Below are positions 1 through 8,310 of a stretch of DNA of 64,000 bases, piece after piece. A program made the position numbers and the translations under genes. Under the pieces are notes generated by a model. That model was not told the DNA's origin, did no database searches, and saw nothing but the letters and a program-made list of their open reading frames with translations. The stretch is from Sphingobacterium spiritivorum ATCC 33861 (GTDB lineage: Bacteria; Bacteroidota; Bacteroidia; Sphingobacteriales; Sphingobacteriaceae). Location of the stretch: the NCBI RefSeq assembly GCF_000143765.1, contig NZ_GL379770.1:1886903-1950902 (forward strand). Direction: 5' to 3'. Numbering within the stretch: position 1 is the stretch's first letter; each line of letters begins with the position of its first letter.

Positions 1-932
1 ACAACCAATTCGCCGGCCAGATAACGAGCTTTGTCCTCATCTTTCGGTTCTAATCTCCAGCGGGTCACGAGCTCCCGTTTTTCCATTTCCTGCTGCGCAT
101 CCGAAAAATACCAACGTGCCGTGGTAAAGTATCCTACACGCGGATCCGCAAAGCGTGCCTTCATCTTATTATCCGGCAGCTCATATATATTACTTGTCAC
201 CGTCAGACTGATCGGCACAGATTCATTTCCCTCTGTCACCTTAGTGCTGAGAATTGACCTGACAACTACATTATTACGGAAAGATTTGATCTGTTCTATA
301 TTTGAAAGCGAACTTTTCGGCGATGTCCCCAATCCCAGGTTCGTAAATACATCATTGAAACTCTTTTCTGTTCCGTCGAATACTTTATTGACTTTGATAA
401 GCACAGCAGAAGAATCTGCATTGTAGCTTTCAATTTTAAATGATTCTATAAATGATTGTGTAAAATTATCGGCTACCGATTTTGCTATGGCATCCTGGCG
501 GGGTACCTCTACCTGTGGCTTTGCTTCACCTACCCACACTTCATTACGTGTTTTCTTAACTGTAAACCGAAGTACTTTATTTTCAAAATTCATCCCCTTA
601 TTCAGTCCCGCCTCATTCAGGGCCAAAGGTACCGAAGAAATTTTATTGATCAGCAAAAAATCCTTATCCATCTTATTCAGAGGGATCTCAAAATAGTAAT
701 CTTTGCCTTTTGACAGGATATTAAATATGCCGCTATCAATTTTTGCATCCTTAGCAATCTTGGCATAAGCCATTACACTGTCCTTTTTTGTGGTATCGAC
801 AGTTGTGGTGTGAGCTGAATGATCTTTTCTGAGACCTATTTTGGTCATCAGCTGGCATGAGCCGAGTAACGAAGTGGAAAATAAACAAAGAAATGCGAGT
901 TTAGTGTTGCTACTGAAATAATTGCTTTTCAT
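1..932 (-). CDS. DUF5117/DUF5118-type zinc-dependent metalloprotease, N-terminal part only
   Basis: The frame opens at an ATG at 932 and runs off the left edge, so about 310 N-terminal residues are visible. It begins with a lipoprotein-like signal: a hydrophobic stretch followed by LLGSCQ with the candidate lipid-bearing Cys near residue 26. The visible body resembles the DUF5118/DUF5117 region of large Bacteroidota zinc metalloproteases, including the late motif RWRLEPKDEDKARYLAGELV. The HExxH catalytic domain would lie outside the window. I infer an envelope-anchored protease. The family is moderately certain because it rests on the N-terminal half alone. The sensor kinase just upstream is on the same strand, 137 bases away. 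Confidence 0.72.
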   Translation of the reverse strand, partial: MKSNYFSSNTKLAFLCLFSTSLLGSCQLMTKIGLRKDHSAHTTTVDTTKKDSVMAYAKIAKDAKIDSGIFNILSKGKDYYFEIPLNKMDKDFLLINKISSVPLALNEAGLNKGMNFENKVLRFTVKKTRNEVWVGEAKPQVEVPRQDAIAKSVADNFTQSFIESFKIESYNADSSAVLIKVNKVFDGTEKSFNDVFTNLGLGTSPKSSLSNIEQIKSFRNNVVVRSILSTKVTEGNESVPISLTVTSNIYELPDNKMKARFADPRVGYFTTARWYFSDAQQEMEKRELVTRWRLEPKDEDKARYLAGELV

Positions 933-1069
933 TAAGATACTTTAAGTAGGGTCAAATAAATGAGAAGTGAAGATCAAAAGAAATACCTTAATTATAAAGC
1001 GATTACCCGTGAAACCGCTTAATACAGGAGTGAATCCTCCTTTTAGACAGAAGAAAAATAAAACAATTT

Positions 1070-2542
1070 CTAAATAATGGGCAGAAAGACTTTAAACGAG
1101 GATTTGTCTTCTGTAATTTCAAAGCCGCTAACCTGATAATAATCATAAATATTAGCCAGAAACTGCGTTCCGTATCCATTTGATTCGTCTCCTGAAAGCC
1201 TCAGTCGCAGATCATTACTGACTACAATACGTTGATCTTGCTGATAAATACGGATAGAAAGCGGATTCTCTGCAGAGATTTCATTGTGTTTGATTGCATT
1301 CTCCAGCAGAATTTGTAAACTTAACCGGGGAACTTTCCTGTTGCGCAGGGACAGATCCAACTGCACATCTAATGGAGAAAGCCCGTCTCCAAAACGAATT
1401 TTTTGTAAAAAAAAGTATTCCTCCGCCAGCTCGAGTTCTGTTGAAATCAGAGAAAGACCGGAATCGTCTGCACTGAGCAATTTACGATATACGCGGGCCA
1501 GCTTTGTGACAAAACTCTTTGCCAGCTTCCCATCTTTACCTATCAGCTGCTGTAAAGTTCCTAAACTGTTAAATAGAAAATGAGGATCCATCTTTTCCTG
1601 TAGCTGTTCAAATTTCAACAGCGCCTGCTCCTTTTGGTAATGTAGATTATTCACTTCCAGACGATGATTTTTTCTGCGCTGCAGATAAAAAATGGTCAGA
1701 AAGACTACAATCGCAAATACAAGAACCAGCCCCAGCAGTATACTCAGATTAGCAATACCGGTCACCTCTTCATCTGTTATCAGAAAAAGCGTAGACAGCA
1801 GTAAATCACACTCCCCTAATATACCGTGTATTTTATACTTCTGAATTAAGACAGGAAGTTTGATAAAATCGGAGTTGATAACCACATTTCCCTTGCTATA
1901 ATCCAGCCTTACTTTTCGGTTATCCTGCACGCCTACTTTTTCCAGTTCCGGATTTATCAGACAGATCCCGTCTGCATTGTAAATTTCGAAATAAGACCTG
2001 TTACCCAGAGAAGAAGTCCAGAAGTACTCATTAAGCTTCTTTACATCAATATACACCTGTAAAATTCCGTCATCCAGCATGAACTGACGTGCGATGTACA
2101 TTCCATCCTGAGTCTTTATAAAAGTTGCCGTTTCACTTTCCTTAGGCGTGACACTCAGCAGTTGTAAGCGGTCAGCCGCTAAAGGAATAAATAGCTGTTG
2201 GTGGAGGATAGACCGTACAGACTCATCTTTTCCTTTCCATATCTGATAGCCTGCAATAAACTTTTTCTTACTGTCTTCCTGAATTAAACGATCTATGGAA
2301 GAAAATTCTTTCGTTTCAGCCAGCGTTCTCAGCAAAAATATACTTTGATCAAAAACATCAAATTCTTTTTGAACCAGAAGTGCACTTTCTGCATTTATCT
2401 CTTTCAGAATAGTACTATTCAGCCTCTCCAGCCGTTGATTCATCAGATGAAGCATGCAGAATACCAAAACAACAAATGTGATAAGTCCGCCCGAAAAAAG
2501 CAGAACGCTACGTTTGTTCCATATTTTTTTGCCTGAAGACAT
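1070..2542 (-). CDS. LytS/YpdA-type sensor histidine kinase with Cache-like periplasmic domain
   Basis: 490 residues. A membrane segment at about 13-35 is followed by a roughly 225-residue periplasmic region, a second membrane segment at about 262-290, a short coiled coil, and the His_kinase domain with MDPHFLFNSLG (phospho-acceptor His near 319). The N box LLENAIKHN lies near 415 and there is a C-terminal G-box region. The periplasmic part contains a Cache-like stretch (GNRSYFEIYNADG, then INPELEKVG). Kinases of this family normally phosphorylate a LytTR-type response regulator, but no regulator gene is adjacent, so this is an orphan sensor within the window. A TAGTTTTG box (2558-2551, minus) lies 8 bases upstream of the ATG. 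The ligand is unknown. Confidence 0.88.
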   Translation of the reverse strand: MSSGKKIWNKRSVLLFSGGLITFVVLVFCMLHLMNQRLERLNSTILKEINAESALLVQKEFDVFDQSIFLLRTLAETKEFSSIDRLIQEDSKKKFIAGYQIWKGKDESVRSILHQQLFIPLAADRLQLLSVTPKESETATFIKTQDGMYIARQFMLDDGILQVYIDVKKLNEYFWTSSLGNRSYFEIYNADGICLINPELEKVGVQDNRKVRLDYSKGNVVINSDFIKLPVLIQKYKIHGILGECDLLLSTLFLITDEEVTGIANLSILLGLVLVFAIVVFLTIFYLQRRKNHRLEVNNLHYQKEQALLKFEQLQEKMDPHFLFNSLGTLQQLIGKDGKLAKSFVTKLARVYRKLLSADDSGLSLISTELELAEEYFFLQKIRFGDGLSPLDVQLDLSLRNRKVPRLSLQILLENAIKHNEISAENPLSIRIYQQDQRIVVSNDLRLRLSGDESNGYGTQFLANIYDYYQVSGFEITEDKSSFKVFLPII

Positions 2543-2724
2543 ATTGGATGCAAAACTACATAAAGTCTGTAAGTTAGCCTTAGAAATTCAGGAATAAACG
2601 GATTATGATTCCGAAAACAGCTGAAACAATTTATTATATAAAACTATAAATAAACATTATACAGCATCCATATAAACAAACTCTTATACATATAATATCC
2701 ACCATCCCCCTGCCCGGATAACAA

Positions 2725-2790
2725 AAGCGTCATTGTATATACTGAAAAAACGAATATGATATCCCGTTTCTTCGTCTTACAATGACGCTT
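2725..2790 (-). terminator. Long hairpin after the L-fucose operon, likely terminator
   Basis: Perfect 13-base arms AAGCGTCATTGTA (2725-2737) and TACAATGACGCTT (2778-2790) enclose a second nearly perfect stem (GAAAAAACG with CGTTTCTTC). On the minus strand it follows the operon's last stop codon by 27 bases and is followed by TTTTGTT. I infer a terminator. It is longer than a standard one. Confidence 0.6.
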
Positions 2791-2816
2791 AAAAGTTTAT
2801 TTTGTATTTCTGAATG

Positions 2817-3608
2817 TTACTTTTCAGCCAGAATAGAACGATCCAGATGAACATATCCTCCATCTACATGAATCAATTGTCCTGTAGTATGGCTGGATTT
2901 GTCGGATAACAGAAAAACAGTGGTATTTGCGATCTCTTCCGGAGTAGTCATCCGATGTTCCAAAGGAATACGATCTGTAATTTTCTTAAGCGTTTGCTCC
3001 GGATTATCAAGTGTCTGAATCCACTTATCATACTGCGGTGTAGAAGATTCCGCAACCACAATGGCATTCACGCGTATAGAATAAGGCAGCAGTTCCACAG
3101 CCCATTCACGTGTCAGCGCATTTCTGCCTCCATTTGATGCGGCGTAAGCAGATGTATTTCCTTGTCCCGTCTCAGCAGTCTTGGATGTAATATTAACTAT
3201 ACTTCCCTTTGATTGCTTTAGAGCTTCTAATGAATGATGAGCCATCAGATAATAATGAATCAGATTCTTATGTAATGACGCTACAAACTTTTCATAATCA
3301 CCGGAAGCAAGGCCTACACCATCATTAACGCCCGCATTATTGACCAGACCGTCAATACGACCATATACTTCCAGAGTTTTATGTACTGCTTTTGCACTTT
3401 CTTCCGGAACAGACAACTCAGCTTCAATACACAGTGCCTCTATGCCTAGTTGTGCAACTTCGGATTTCACCTTGTTATTATCGGCTTCATTGCGACCTAC
3501 GATCACAGGTATAGCTCCCTCACCAGCCAATGCCAGTACGATAGCTCGTCCTATGCCTTTAGCTCCCCCGGTGACAATAACTACTTTATCTTTTAGATTT
3601 AAGTTCAT
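2817..3608 (-). CDS. SDR oxidoreductase of the fucose operon, probable L-fucose dehydrogenase
   Basis: 263 residues with a classical short-chain dehydrogenase fold: TGGAKGIG (13-20) for NAD(P) binding, NNAG (90-93), Ser142 and Tyr155. The catalytic YxxxK is YAASN, so Asn159 stands where Lys is usual (codon AAT at 3134-3132). It is the last gene of the operon, 13 bases after the lactonase. By elimination it should oxidise L-fucose to L-fuconolactone, because the other SDR in the operon fits the ketodeoxyfuconate step. The role is inferred from context. The Lys-to-Asn change may be a trait of a Bacteroidota subfamily and not a defect, since the rest of the fold is intact. An alternative role is another sugar or sugar-acid dehydrogenase. 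Confidence 0.8.
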   Translation of the reverse strand: MNLNLKDKVVIVTGGAKGIGRAIVLALAGEGAIPVIVGRNEADNNKVKSEVAQLGIEALCIEAELSVPEESAKAVHKTLEVYGRIDGLVNNAGVNDGVGLASGDYEKFVASLHKNLIHYYLMAHHSLEALKQSKGSIVNITSKTAETGQGNTSAYAASNGGRNALTREWAVELLPYSIRVNAIVVAESSTPQYDKWIQTLDNPEQTLKKITDRIPLEHRMTTPEEIANTTVFLLSDKSSHTTGQLIHVDGGYVHLDRSILAEK

Positions 3609-3621
3609 ATTACATTCTTTA

Positions 3622-4449
3622 TTATAGATTATATGCTTTTACTGCATTCAGTCCCCAAAAGGCCTCTTTTTCAGCAGATGTAAAATCATCAAGCCTGGAC
3701 CCCACGATAGCCAGATTATCCTCATACGATGCAGCAAGAAGACACACCGGCCAGTCTGATCCGAACATAATCCTTTCCTTCCCGAAACATAGAAAAACAT
3801 GATTCAGATACTGAGAGAAATGATCTGGTTTCCAGCCACTCCAATCTGCTTCTGTAGCCAACCCCGAAACCTTACAATACACATTAGGATATTCGGCAAG
3901 CGCACTTATAAAAGATGCCCATTCAAAGAATTCCTGTGATTTGATCGGAGGTTTGGCGATATGATCCAGTATAAATCGTTGATCCGGATGATTAGCGACA
4001 CAAATTAATGTACTTGCGTAATGACGCGGACGAATGAGCAGATCATAAGTAAAGCCGTATTGACTCAACCGGGAAAGTCCGTTTTGAAAATTATCTTTTA
4101 TCAGAAATTCCGGATCGCTCTCTCCTTCTACGATATGCCTGAAACCTTTGATGACAGACTCTTGCTGATAGGTACTCAGTAATTCATCAATATTCGAAGC
4201 CCGTAAATCCACCCATCCAACTACTCCTTTTATAAACGGATGCTGATGTGCCAGCCGAACCAGAAATTCAGTTTCTGACGGAGATTGATCAGCCTGCACC
4301 ACGATACAGCCAGCTATATCATTCCGCTGTAAGATAAATTCAAGATCCTGCGGTAAAAAATCACGTCGGATTACTTCCATTTGATCGGTAATCCAGCTAT
4401 CACGGACAGGATCAAAATGCCAGAAATGCTGATGGGAATCAATGCGCAT
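3622..4449 (-). CDS. Amidohydrolase family 2 protein, probable L-fuconolactonase
   Basis: 275 residues from the ATG at 4449, which begins MRIDSHQHFWHFD. An upstream ATG at 4479 would overlap the preceding gene and adds ten residues of no family character, so I chose the inner start. The fold is a COG3618 metal-dependent hydrolase: metal-binding HxH at the N terminus, LDHIAKPP in the middle, and the late GSDWPV motif with the catalytic Asp. Members open lactones of L-fucose, L-rhamnose and related sugars. Its place between the FAH hydrolase and the SDR supports hydrolysis of L-fucono-lactone to L-fuconate in the cytoplasm. Confidence 0.85.
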   Translation of the reverse strand: MRIDSHQHFWHFDPVRDSWITDQMEVIRRDFLPQDLEFILQRNDIAGCIVVQADQSPSETEFLVRLAHQHPFIKGVVGWVDLRASNIDELLSTYQQESVIKGFRHIVEGESDPEFLIKDNFQNGLSRLSQYGFTYDLLIRPRHYASTLICVANHPDQRFILDHIAKPPIKSQEFFEWASFISALAEYPNVYCKVSGLATEADWSGWKPDHFSQYLNHVFLCFGKERIMFGSDWPVCLLAASYEDNLAIVGSRLDDFTSAEKEAFWGLNAVKAYNL

Positions 4450-4459
4450 ACTTAAATAT

Positions 4460-5317
4460 TTATTTACCCGGATAAGCAATTACTTCCTGACGGGATTCAC
4501 CTAAACCATCTGCCCCCAGTTCGATTACATCTCCGGCTTTCAGATAGATTGGCGGATTAAATCCAAGACCTACACCTGCAGGAGTTCCTGTAGAGATCAC
4601 ATCTCCCGGCAACAAGGTCATAAACTGTGATACATAGCTTACAATATAAGGTACAGAGAATATCAAGTTTTTAGTATTTCCGTCCTGGTAGGTTTTTCCG
4701 TTAACTTTTAACCACAGACGTACATTGTTGATATCTGCAATCTCATCTGCTGTGGTCAAATACGGCCCCATAGGTGCAAAAGTATCACAACCTTTTCCTT
4801 TGTCCCATGTGCCTCCGCGCTCGATTTGAAATTCACGTTCAGAAACATCATTATGTAAGACATAACCAGCCACATAATCCAGCGCTTCAGCTTCTTCTAC
4901 ATAAGAGGCTTCTTTGCCGATTACGATTCCGAATTCGACTTCCCAATCTGTTTTGACTGAGTTTTTAGGAATAACAACCTGATCATAGGGCCCTACCAAT
5001 GCGGTAGTGGATTTCATAAAAATAATAGGTTCTTTCGGAATGGCTGCTCCGGTCTCTTCTGCATGATCTTTGTAGTTAAGACCAATACAAACAATCTTGG
5101 AAGGACGTGCGAATGGTGCTCCAAGACGAGAATCTGCAGGAATTTCCAATAATTTACCTTCATTCGCTTTTACAAATTCTTCTAAACGGGCCAACCCGTC
5201 TTCAGCGAAAAATGATTCATTATAGTCTCCGCCCAGAGCTGAAGTGTCATAATTAACGCCATCGATCTGAACGCCTATTTTTTCTTTTCCGGATTCACCA
5301 AAACGTATTAATTTCAT
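4460..5317 (-). CDS. Fumarylacetoacetate-hydrolase family protein, probable 2,4-diketo-3-deoxy-L-fuconate hydrolase
   Basis: 285 residues, the usual length for the single-domain FAH family. Visible signatures are CIGLNYKDHAEE, KTDWEVEFGIVIG (acidic metal ligands), HNDVSEREFQ, and GDVISTGTPAGVG near the C terminus. In oxidative fucose catabolism this family cleaves 2,4-diketo-3-deoxy-L-fuconate to pyruvate and L-lactate, and the neighbouring genes fit that. It ends 10 bases before the lactonase start. A 161-base gap to the preceding SDR holds a small CCCGAT-type hairpin but no clear new promoter. The exact substrate is an inference from the operon. Confidence 0.86.
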   Translation of the reverse strand: MKLIRFGESGKEKIGVQIDGVNYDTSALGGDYNESFFAEDGLARLEEFVKANEGKLLEIPADSRLGAPFARPSKIVCIGLNYKDHAEETGAAIPKEPIIFMKSTTALVGPYDQVVIPKNSVKTDWEVEFGIVIGKEASYVEEAEALDYVAGYVLHNDVSEREFQIERGGTWDKGKGCDTFAPMGPYLTTADEIADINNVRLWLKVNGKTYQDGNTKNLIFSVPYIVSYVSQFMTLLPGDVISTGTPAGVGLGFNPPIYLKAGDVIELGADGLGESRQEVIAYPGK

Positions 5318-5351
5318 TTGTATATAATTTGTGTTTAAAAGTCTTTATTAT

Positions 5352-5369
5352 ATCCCGATAAACCGGGAT
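5352..5369. repeat. Short GC-rich hairpin ATCCCG/CGGGAT inside the fucose operon
   Basis: ATCCCG (5352-5357), a six-base loop and CGGGAT (5364-5369). It resembles the hairpin at 32237-32253. There is no T run after it on either strand, so it may be an mRNA processing or stability element rather than a terminator. Confidence 0.35.
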
Positions 5370-5478
5370 GGAATACTCAAAACGGATATTTCAGTAATAT
5401 GTAGATTTTGAGGTTTAAATTAGCCCTATTCGCTTTTCAAACTTGCTAATTCTTTTTATTATTTTCCAATTTTTGACC

Positions 5479-6243
5479 TTAATTATTTAATTTAATAAAG
5501 CCGCCGTCTATAGGGTAGTCATTACCCGTGATAAAACCGGCATCATCACTACATAAGAACAGAGCCAGTTTAGCAATCTCTTCCGGCTGAGCCATACGGC
5601 CTATAGGCTGACTTTTGGAGAGCTTCTCAAACATTTCGGCCTCCTGCCCCGGATAGTTCTTCGCAATAAATCCGTCTACAAATGGAGTATGAACACGTGC
5701 AGGTGAAATACTGTTACAACGAATGCTATCCGCCATATAATCACGTGCAACAGAAAGAGTCATTGCAAAGATGGCACCTTTACTCATAGAATATGCAAAC
5801 CGGTCGCTGATACCTACCCATGCTGCAATAGAAGCCATATTCAGAATAGCACCGCCACCTTGTTTTTTCATTAACGGCACAGCTGCATACAGCGCATTAT
5901 AGGCGCCTTTAACATTGACATTGAATATACGGTCAAAATCCTCGGAAGTACAGCCTTCCAATTTGCCCACATGGGCTATACCGGCATTGTTTACTAGAAT
6001 ATTGACAGTACCGATACTTTCCACGACAGTTACCACTTCACTTTGGATAGCAACATTACAAGCGTGTGCCTTTGCTTTGCCTCCTGCAGCAGTAATCTCT
6101 TCCACTACCTGATCTGCTCCATCCGTATTGAGGTCCAGAATATGAACTTCAGCACCTTCAGCAGCAAACAACAAGCTGATGGCTTTCCCGATTCCACTGC
6201 CGCCACCTGTGATAATGGCCGATTTATTAACTAATTTACTCAT
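5479..6243 (-). CDS. SDR oxidoreductase, probable 2-keto-3-deoxy-L-fuconate dehydrogenase
   Basis: 254 residues with the intact SDR set: GGGSGIGKA nucleotide-binding loop near 13-21, NNAG, NMASIA with the catalytic Ser, YSMSK with Tyr and Lys, and a C-terminal PIDGGF. Unlike the first SDR of this operon it keeps the catalytic Lys. It lies between the UxaA-type dehydratase (56 bases upstream) and the FAH hydrolase, which is the expected place for the NAD-dependent oxidation of 2-keto-3-deoxy-L-fuconate to the 2,4-diketo acid. The family is certain. The substrate is inferred from context. Confidence 0.88.
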   Translation of the reverse strand: MSKLVNKSAIITGGGSGIGKAISLLFAAEGAEVHILDLNTDGADQVVEEITAAGGKAKAHACNVAIQSEVVTVVESIGTVNILVNNAGIAHVGKLEGCTSEDFDRIFNVNVKGAYNALYAAVPLMKKQGGGAILNMASIAAWVGISDRFAYSMSKGAIFAMTLSVARDYMADSIRCNSISPARVHTPFVDGFIAKNYPGQEAEMFEKLSKSQPIGRMAQPEEIAKLALFLCSDDAGFITGNDYPIDGGFIKLNN

Positions 6244-6299
6244 GTTATGATCTTAAAATCCGGGCCATATAGTCCGGTTGATATCTATATCTAAAAAAA

Positions 6300-7964
6300 T
6301 TATAAAGAAACTCCTCTTCTCCATGGAATAAAATCATCCTGACCCAGCAGTACAGCCTTAGGTTTGATCTCACCGTTTGCCACAGCTATTACATAATCCA
6401 GTATGCGATGTGCGGCCTGCTCTATACTTTCCTCTCCTTCAATAATAGTCCCGCAGTTGAGGTCAATGATATCCGGCATCTTTTCATACGTTTTTGTATT
6501 GGTAGATAATTTAACCACCGGAGTGATAGGGTTTCCTGTAGGCGTGCCCAATCCTGTAGTGAACAACACCACATTTGCACCTGCTGCTACTTCAGCCGTA
6601 GTACTTTCTACATCATTACCCGGAGTACATAAAAGATTCAGGCCGGGTTTGTTAGCCAGTTCCGGATAATCGACCACCGCAGTTACAGGTGATGTCCCTC
6701 CCTTTTTCGCAGCTCCTGCAGACTTGATCGCATCCGTAATCAGACCATCCCGAATATTCCCGGGTGAAGGGTTCATATAAAATCCTGAACCATCTGCCTC
6801 AGCCTTAGCATTATATGTGCGCATCAGGCTCATAAATTTGCTTGCCGTTTCCTCATCTATACATCTGTCACTAAGTTCCTGTTCGACCCCACATAGTTCA
6901 GGAAATTCAGCCAGAATCACCGAGCCGCCAAGACTAACCAGTATATCCGATAAATAACCTAAAGCCGGATTAGCTGAAATACCCGAGAAACCATCAGAAC
7001 CACCACATTCAAGACCAATACACAATTTCTCCAGTCCGGCAGGTTTACGTTCCTGTTGATTTGCCTGCATCATACCTGCAAAAGTGGCTTTAATAGCCTT
7101 TTGCATCAATTCTTTTTCCGTGCCTTCTTTCTGCTGCTCAAATACATACAGTGGCTTATCAAAATGAGGATCTCTTTTTTGAATTTCATCTTTCAGAATA
7201 GAAGCCTGTGCATGTTGACAGCCTAAGCTCAAGACTGTGGCCCCGGCGACATTAGGATGAGTAATATAACCTGCCAGCAGACCGCAGAGTGCATCCGAAT
7301 CCATGCGCGTACCACCACAACCCATATCATGATTCAAAAATTTGATGCCATCGACATTAGGAAACAGACGTTTCACTTCTGTATCAGAAGAACCGGCATT
7401 CAGATCCTGAGCAATGATTGCATCTACATTTGCACCCGACTTATACAGATTGATCAGGTCGTCTACTTCACTTGTATAATCATTAGACTTTACCTTATAC
7501 CCCAGTTTTTCTTCAAAAGCAGCCTTCAATGTAAGCACATTTCTGTTTTCGCAAAACACCAGAGGAATGACAAGCCAGTAGTTAGCTGTACCTACAGTTC
7601 CGTTAGAACGATGATAACCGTTGAAAGTCTTATCTTTAAATAAAGATACATCCGGCTTATTCCAGCTCAGCTTACGCTTACCCATTCTGAAATCTTCAGC
7701 AGCATGACGCAGATTATCTGTAGAGATCAATTCACCCTGTTTCAAAGCATAATTCACTTTACCCACAAGTACACCATACATATACACTTCAGCATCAGCT
7801 GCCAGCGGAGTGATTGTAAACTTATGTTTAGCAGCCACATCCTGCAGCAATTCAAATTGCTTACCTTCCCAATTAATTAACGTTCCTTTCTGTAAATCAC
7901 GTAAAGCCACCAGCACATTATCTGAAGGGTGGATTTGCAGAAACAGTTGTTTTTTAGTTTCCAT
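6300..7964 (-). CDS. UxaA-family (altronate dehydratase-like) sugar-acid dehydratase, probable L-fuconate dehydratase
   Basis: 554 residues: an N-terminal SAF domain (about 1-90, with HPSDNVLVALRDLQKGT), then the UxaA catalytic region with DMGCGGT, GLECGGSDGFSG and the C-terminal LNCGTIIEGEES. Family members dehydrate altronate or galactarate and use conserved cysteines or histidines with iron. Here the operon lacks an enolase-superfamily fuconate dehydratase, so this protein is the natural candidate for L-fuconate to 2-keto-3-deoxy-L-fuconate. The start overlaps the mutarotase stop as TAATG, implying translational coupling. Annotation pipelines would probably call it altronate dehydratase. 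The fuconate role is inferred. Confidence 0.85.
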   Translation of the reverse strand: METKKQLFLQIHPSDNVLVALRDLQKGTLINWEGKQFELLQDVAAKHKFTITPLAADAEVYMYGVLVGKVNYALKQGELISTDNLRHAAEDFRMGKRKLSWNKPDVSLFKDKTFNGYHRSNGTVGTANYWLVIPLVFCENRNVLTLKAAFEEKLGYKVKSNDYTSEVDDLINLYKSGANVDAIIAQDLNAGSSDTEVKRLFPNVDGIKFLNHDMGCGGTRMDSDALCGLLAGYITHPNVAGATVLSLGCQHAQASILKDEIQKRDPHFDKPLYVFEQQKEGTEKELMQKAIKATFAGMMQANQQERKPAGLEKLCIGLECGGSDGFSGISANPALGYLSDILVSLGGSVILAEFPELCGVEQELSDRCIDEETASKFMSLMRTYNAKAEADGSGFYMNPSPGNIRDGLITDAIKSAGAAKKGGTSPVTAVVDYPELANKPGLNLLCTPGNDVESTTAEVAAGANVVLFTTGLGTPTGNPITPVVKLSTNTKTYEKMPDIIDLNCGTIIEGEESIEQAAHRILDYVIAVANGEIKPKAVLLGQDDFIPWRRGVSL

Positions 7965-8305
7965 TACTTACTTAAATCAAATATTTTATCCAATAGCACC
8001 CATTTTTCACCGGTCTTAGCTCCCGGTATAGCCACCTGATATTTCCACATCAGCTCTTCCCACTCCTGCACTTTAGGATTAAGGCTGTCCATCTCCCCTT
8101 TACGTTCAAACGAAAAGCTATCATTTACTTCCATAATCATAAAAAGACGATTCGCAAACCTGTAAATTTCCATAGACTCCACTCCTGCATCCGTAATTGA
8201 CTTCTTAATCTCCGGCCATACTGCAGCATGATAAGTCTCGTATTCGTTTATCAACTTAGGGTCATCAACCAAATCCAGCCCCAGTGTATATCGCTTCATA
8301 ATCAA
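7964..8305 (-). CDS. RhaM-family sugar mutarotase, probable L-fucose mutarotase
   Basis: 113 residues, close to the 104-115 expected for the L-rhamnose mutarotase (COG3254) family. Visible features are RYTLGLDLVDDP near the N terminus, YHAAVWPEI with the conserved His and Trp, RLFMIMEV, and the C-terminal KWVLLDKIF. It interconverts sugar anomers and so feeds the dehydrogenase. It starts 5 bases after the permease stop and overlaps the dehydratase start by one base. The substrate is taken as L-fucose because FucP and the lactone pathway surround it. Confidence 0.88.
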   Translation of the reverse strand: MIMKRYTLGLDLVDDPKLINEYETYHAAVWPEIKKSITDAGVESMEIYRFANRLFMIMEVNDSFSFERKGEMDSLNPKVQEWEELMWKYQVAIPGAKTGEKWVLLDKIFDLSK

Positions 8306-8310
8306 TTGTA

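Noticed and set aside
7257..7643. Open frame on the plus strand inside the UxaA-type gene
   Set aside because: A shadow of the dehydratase coding sequence with no promoter or recognisable domain.
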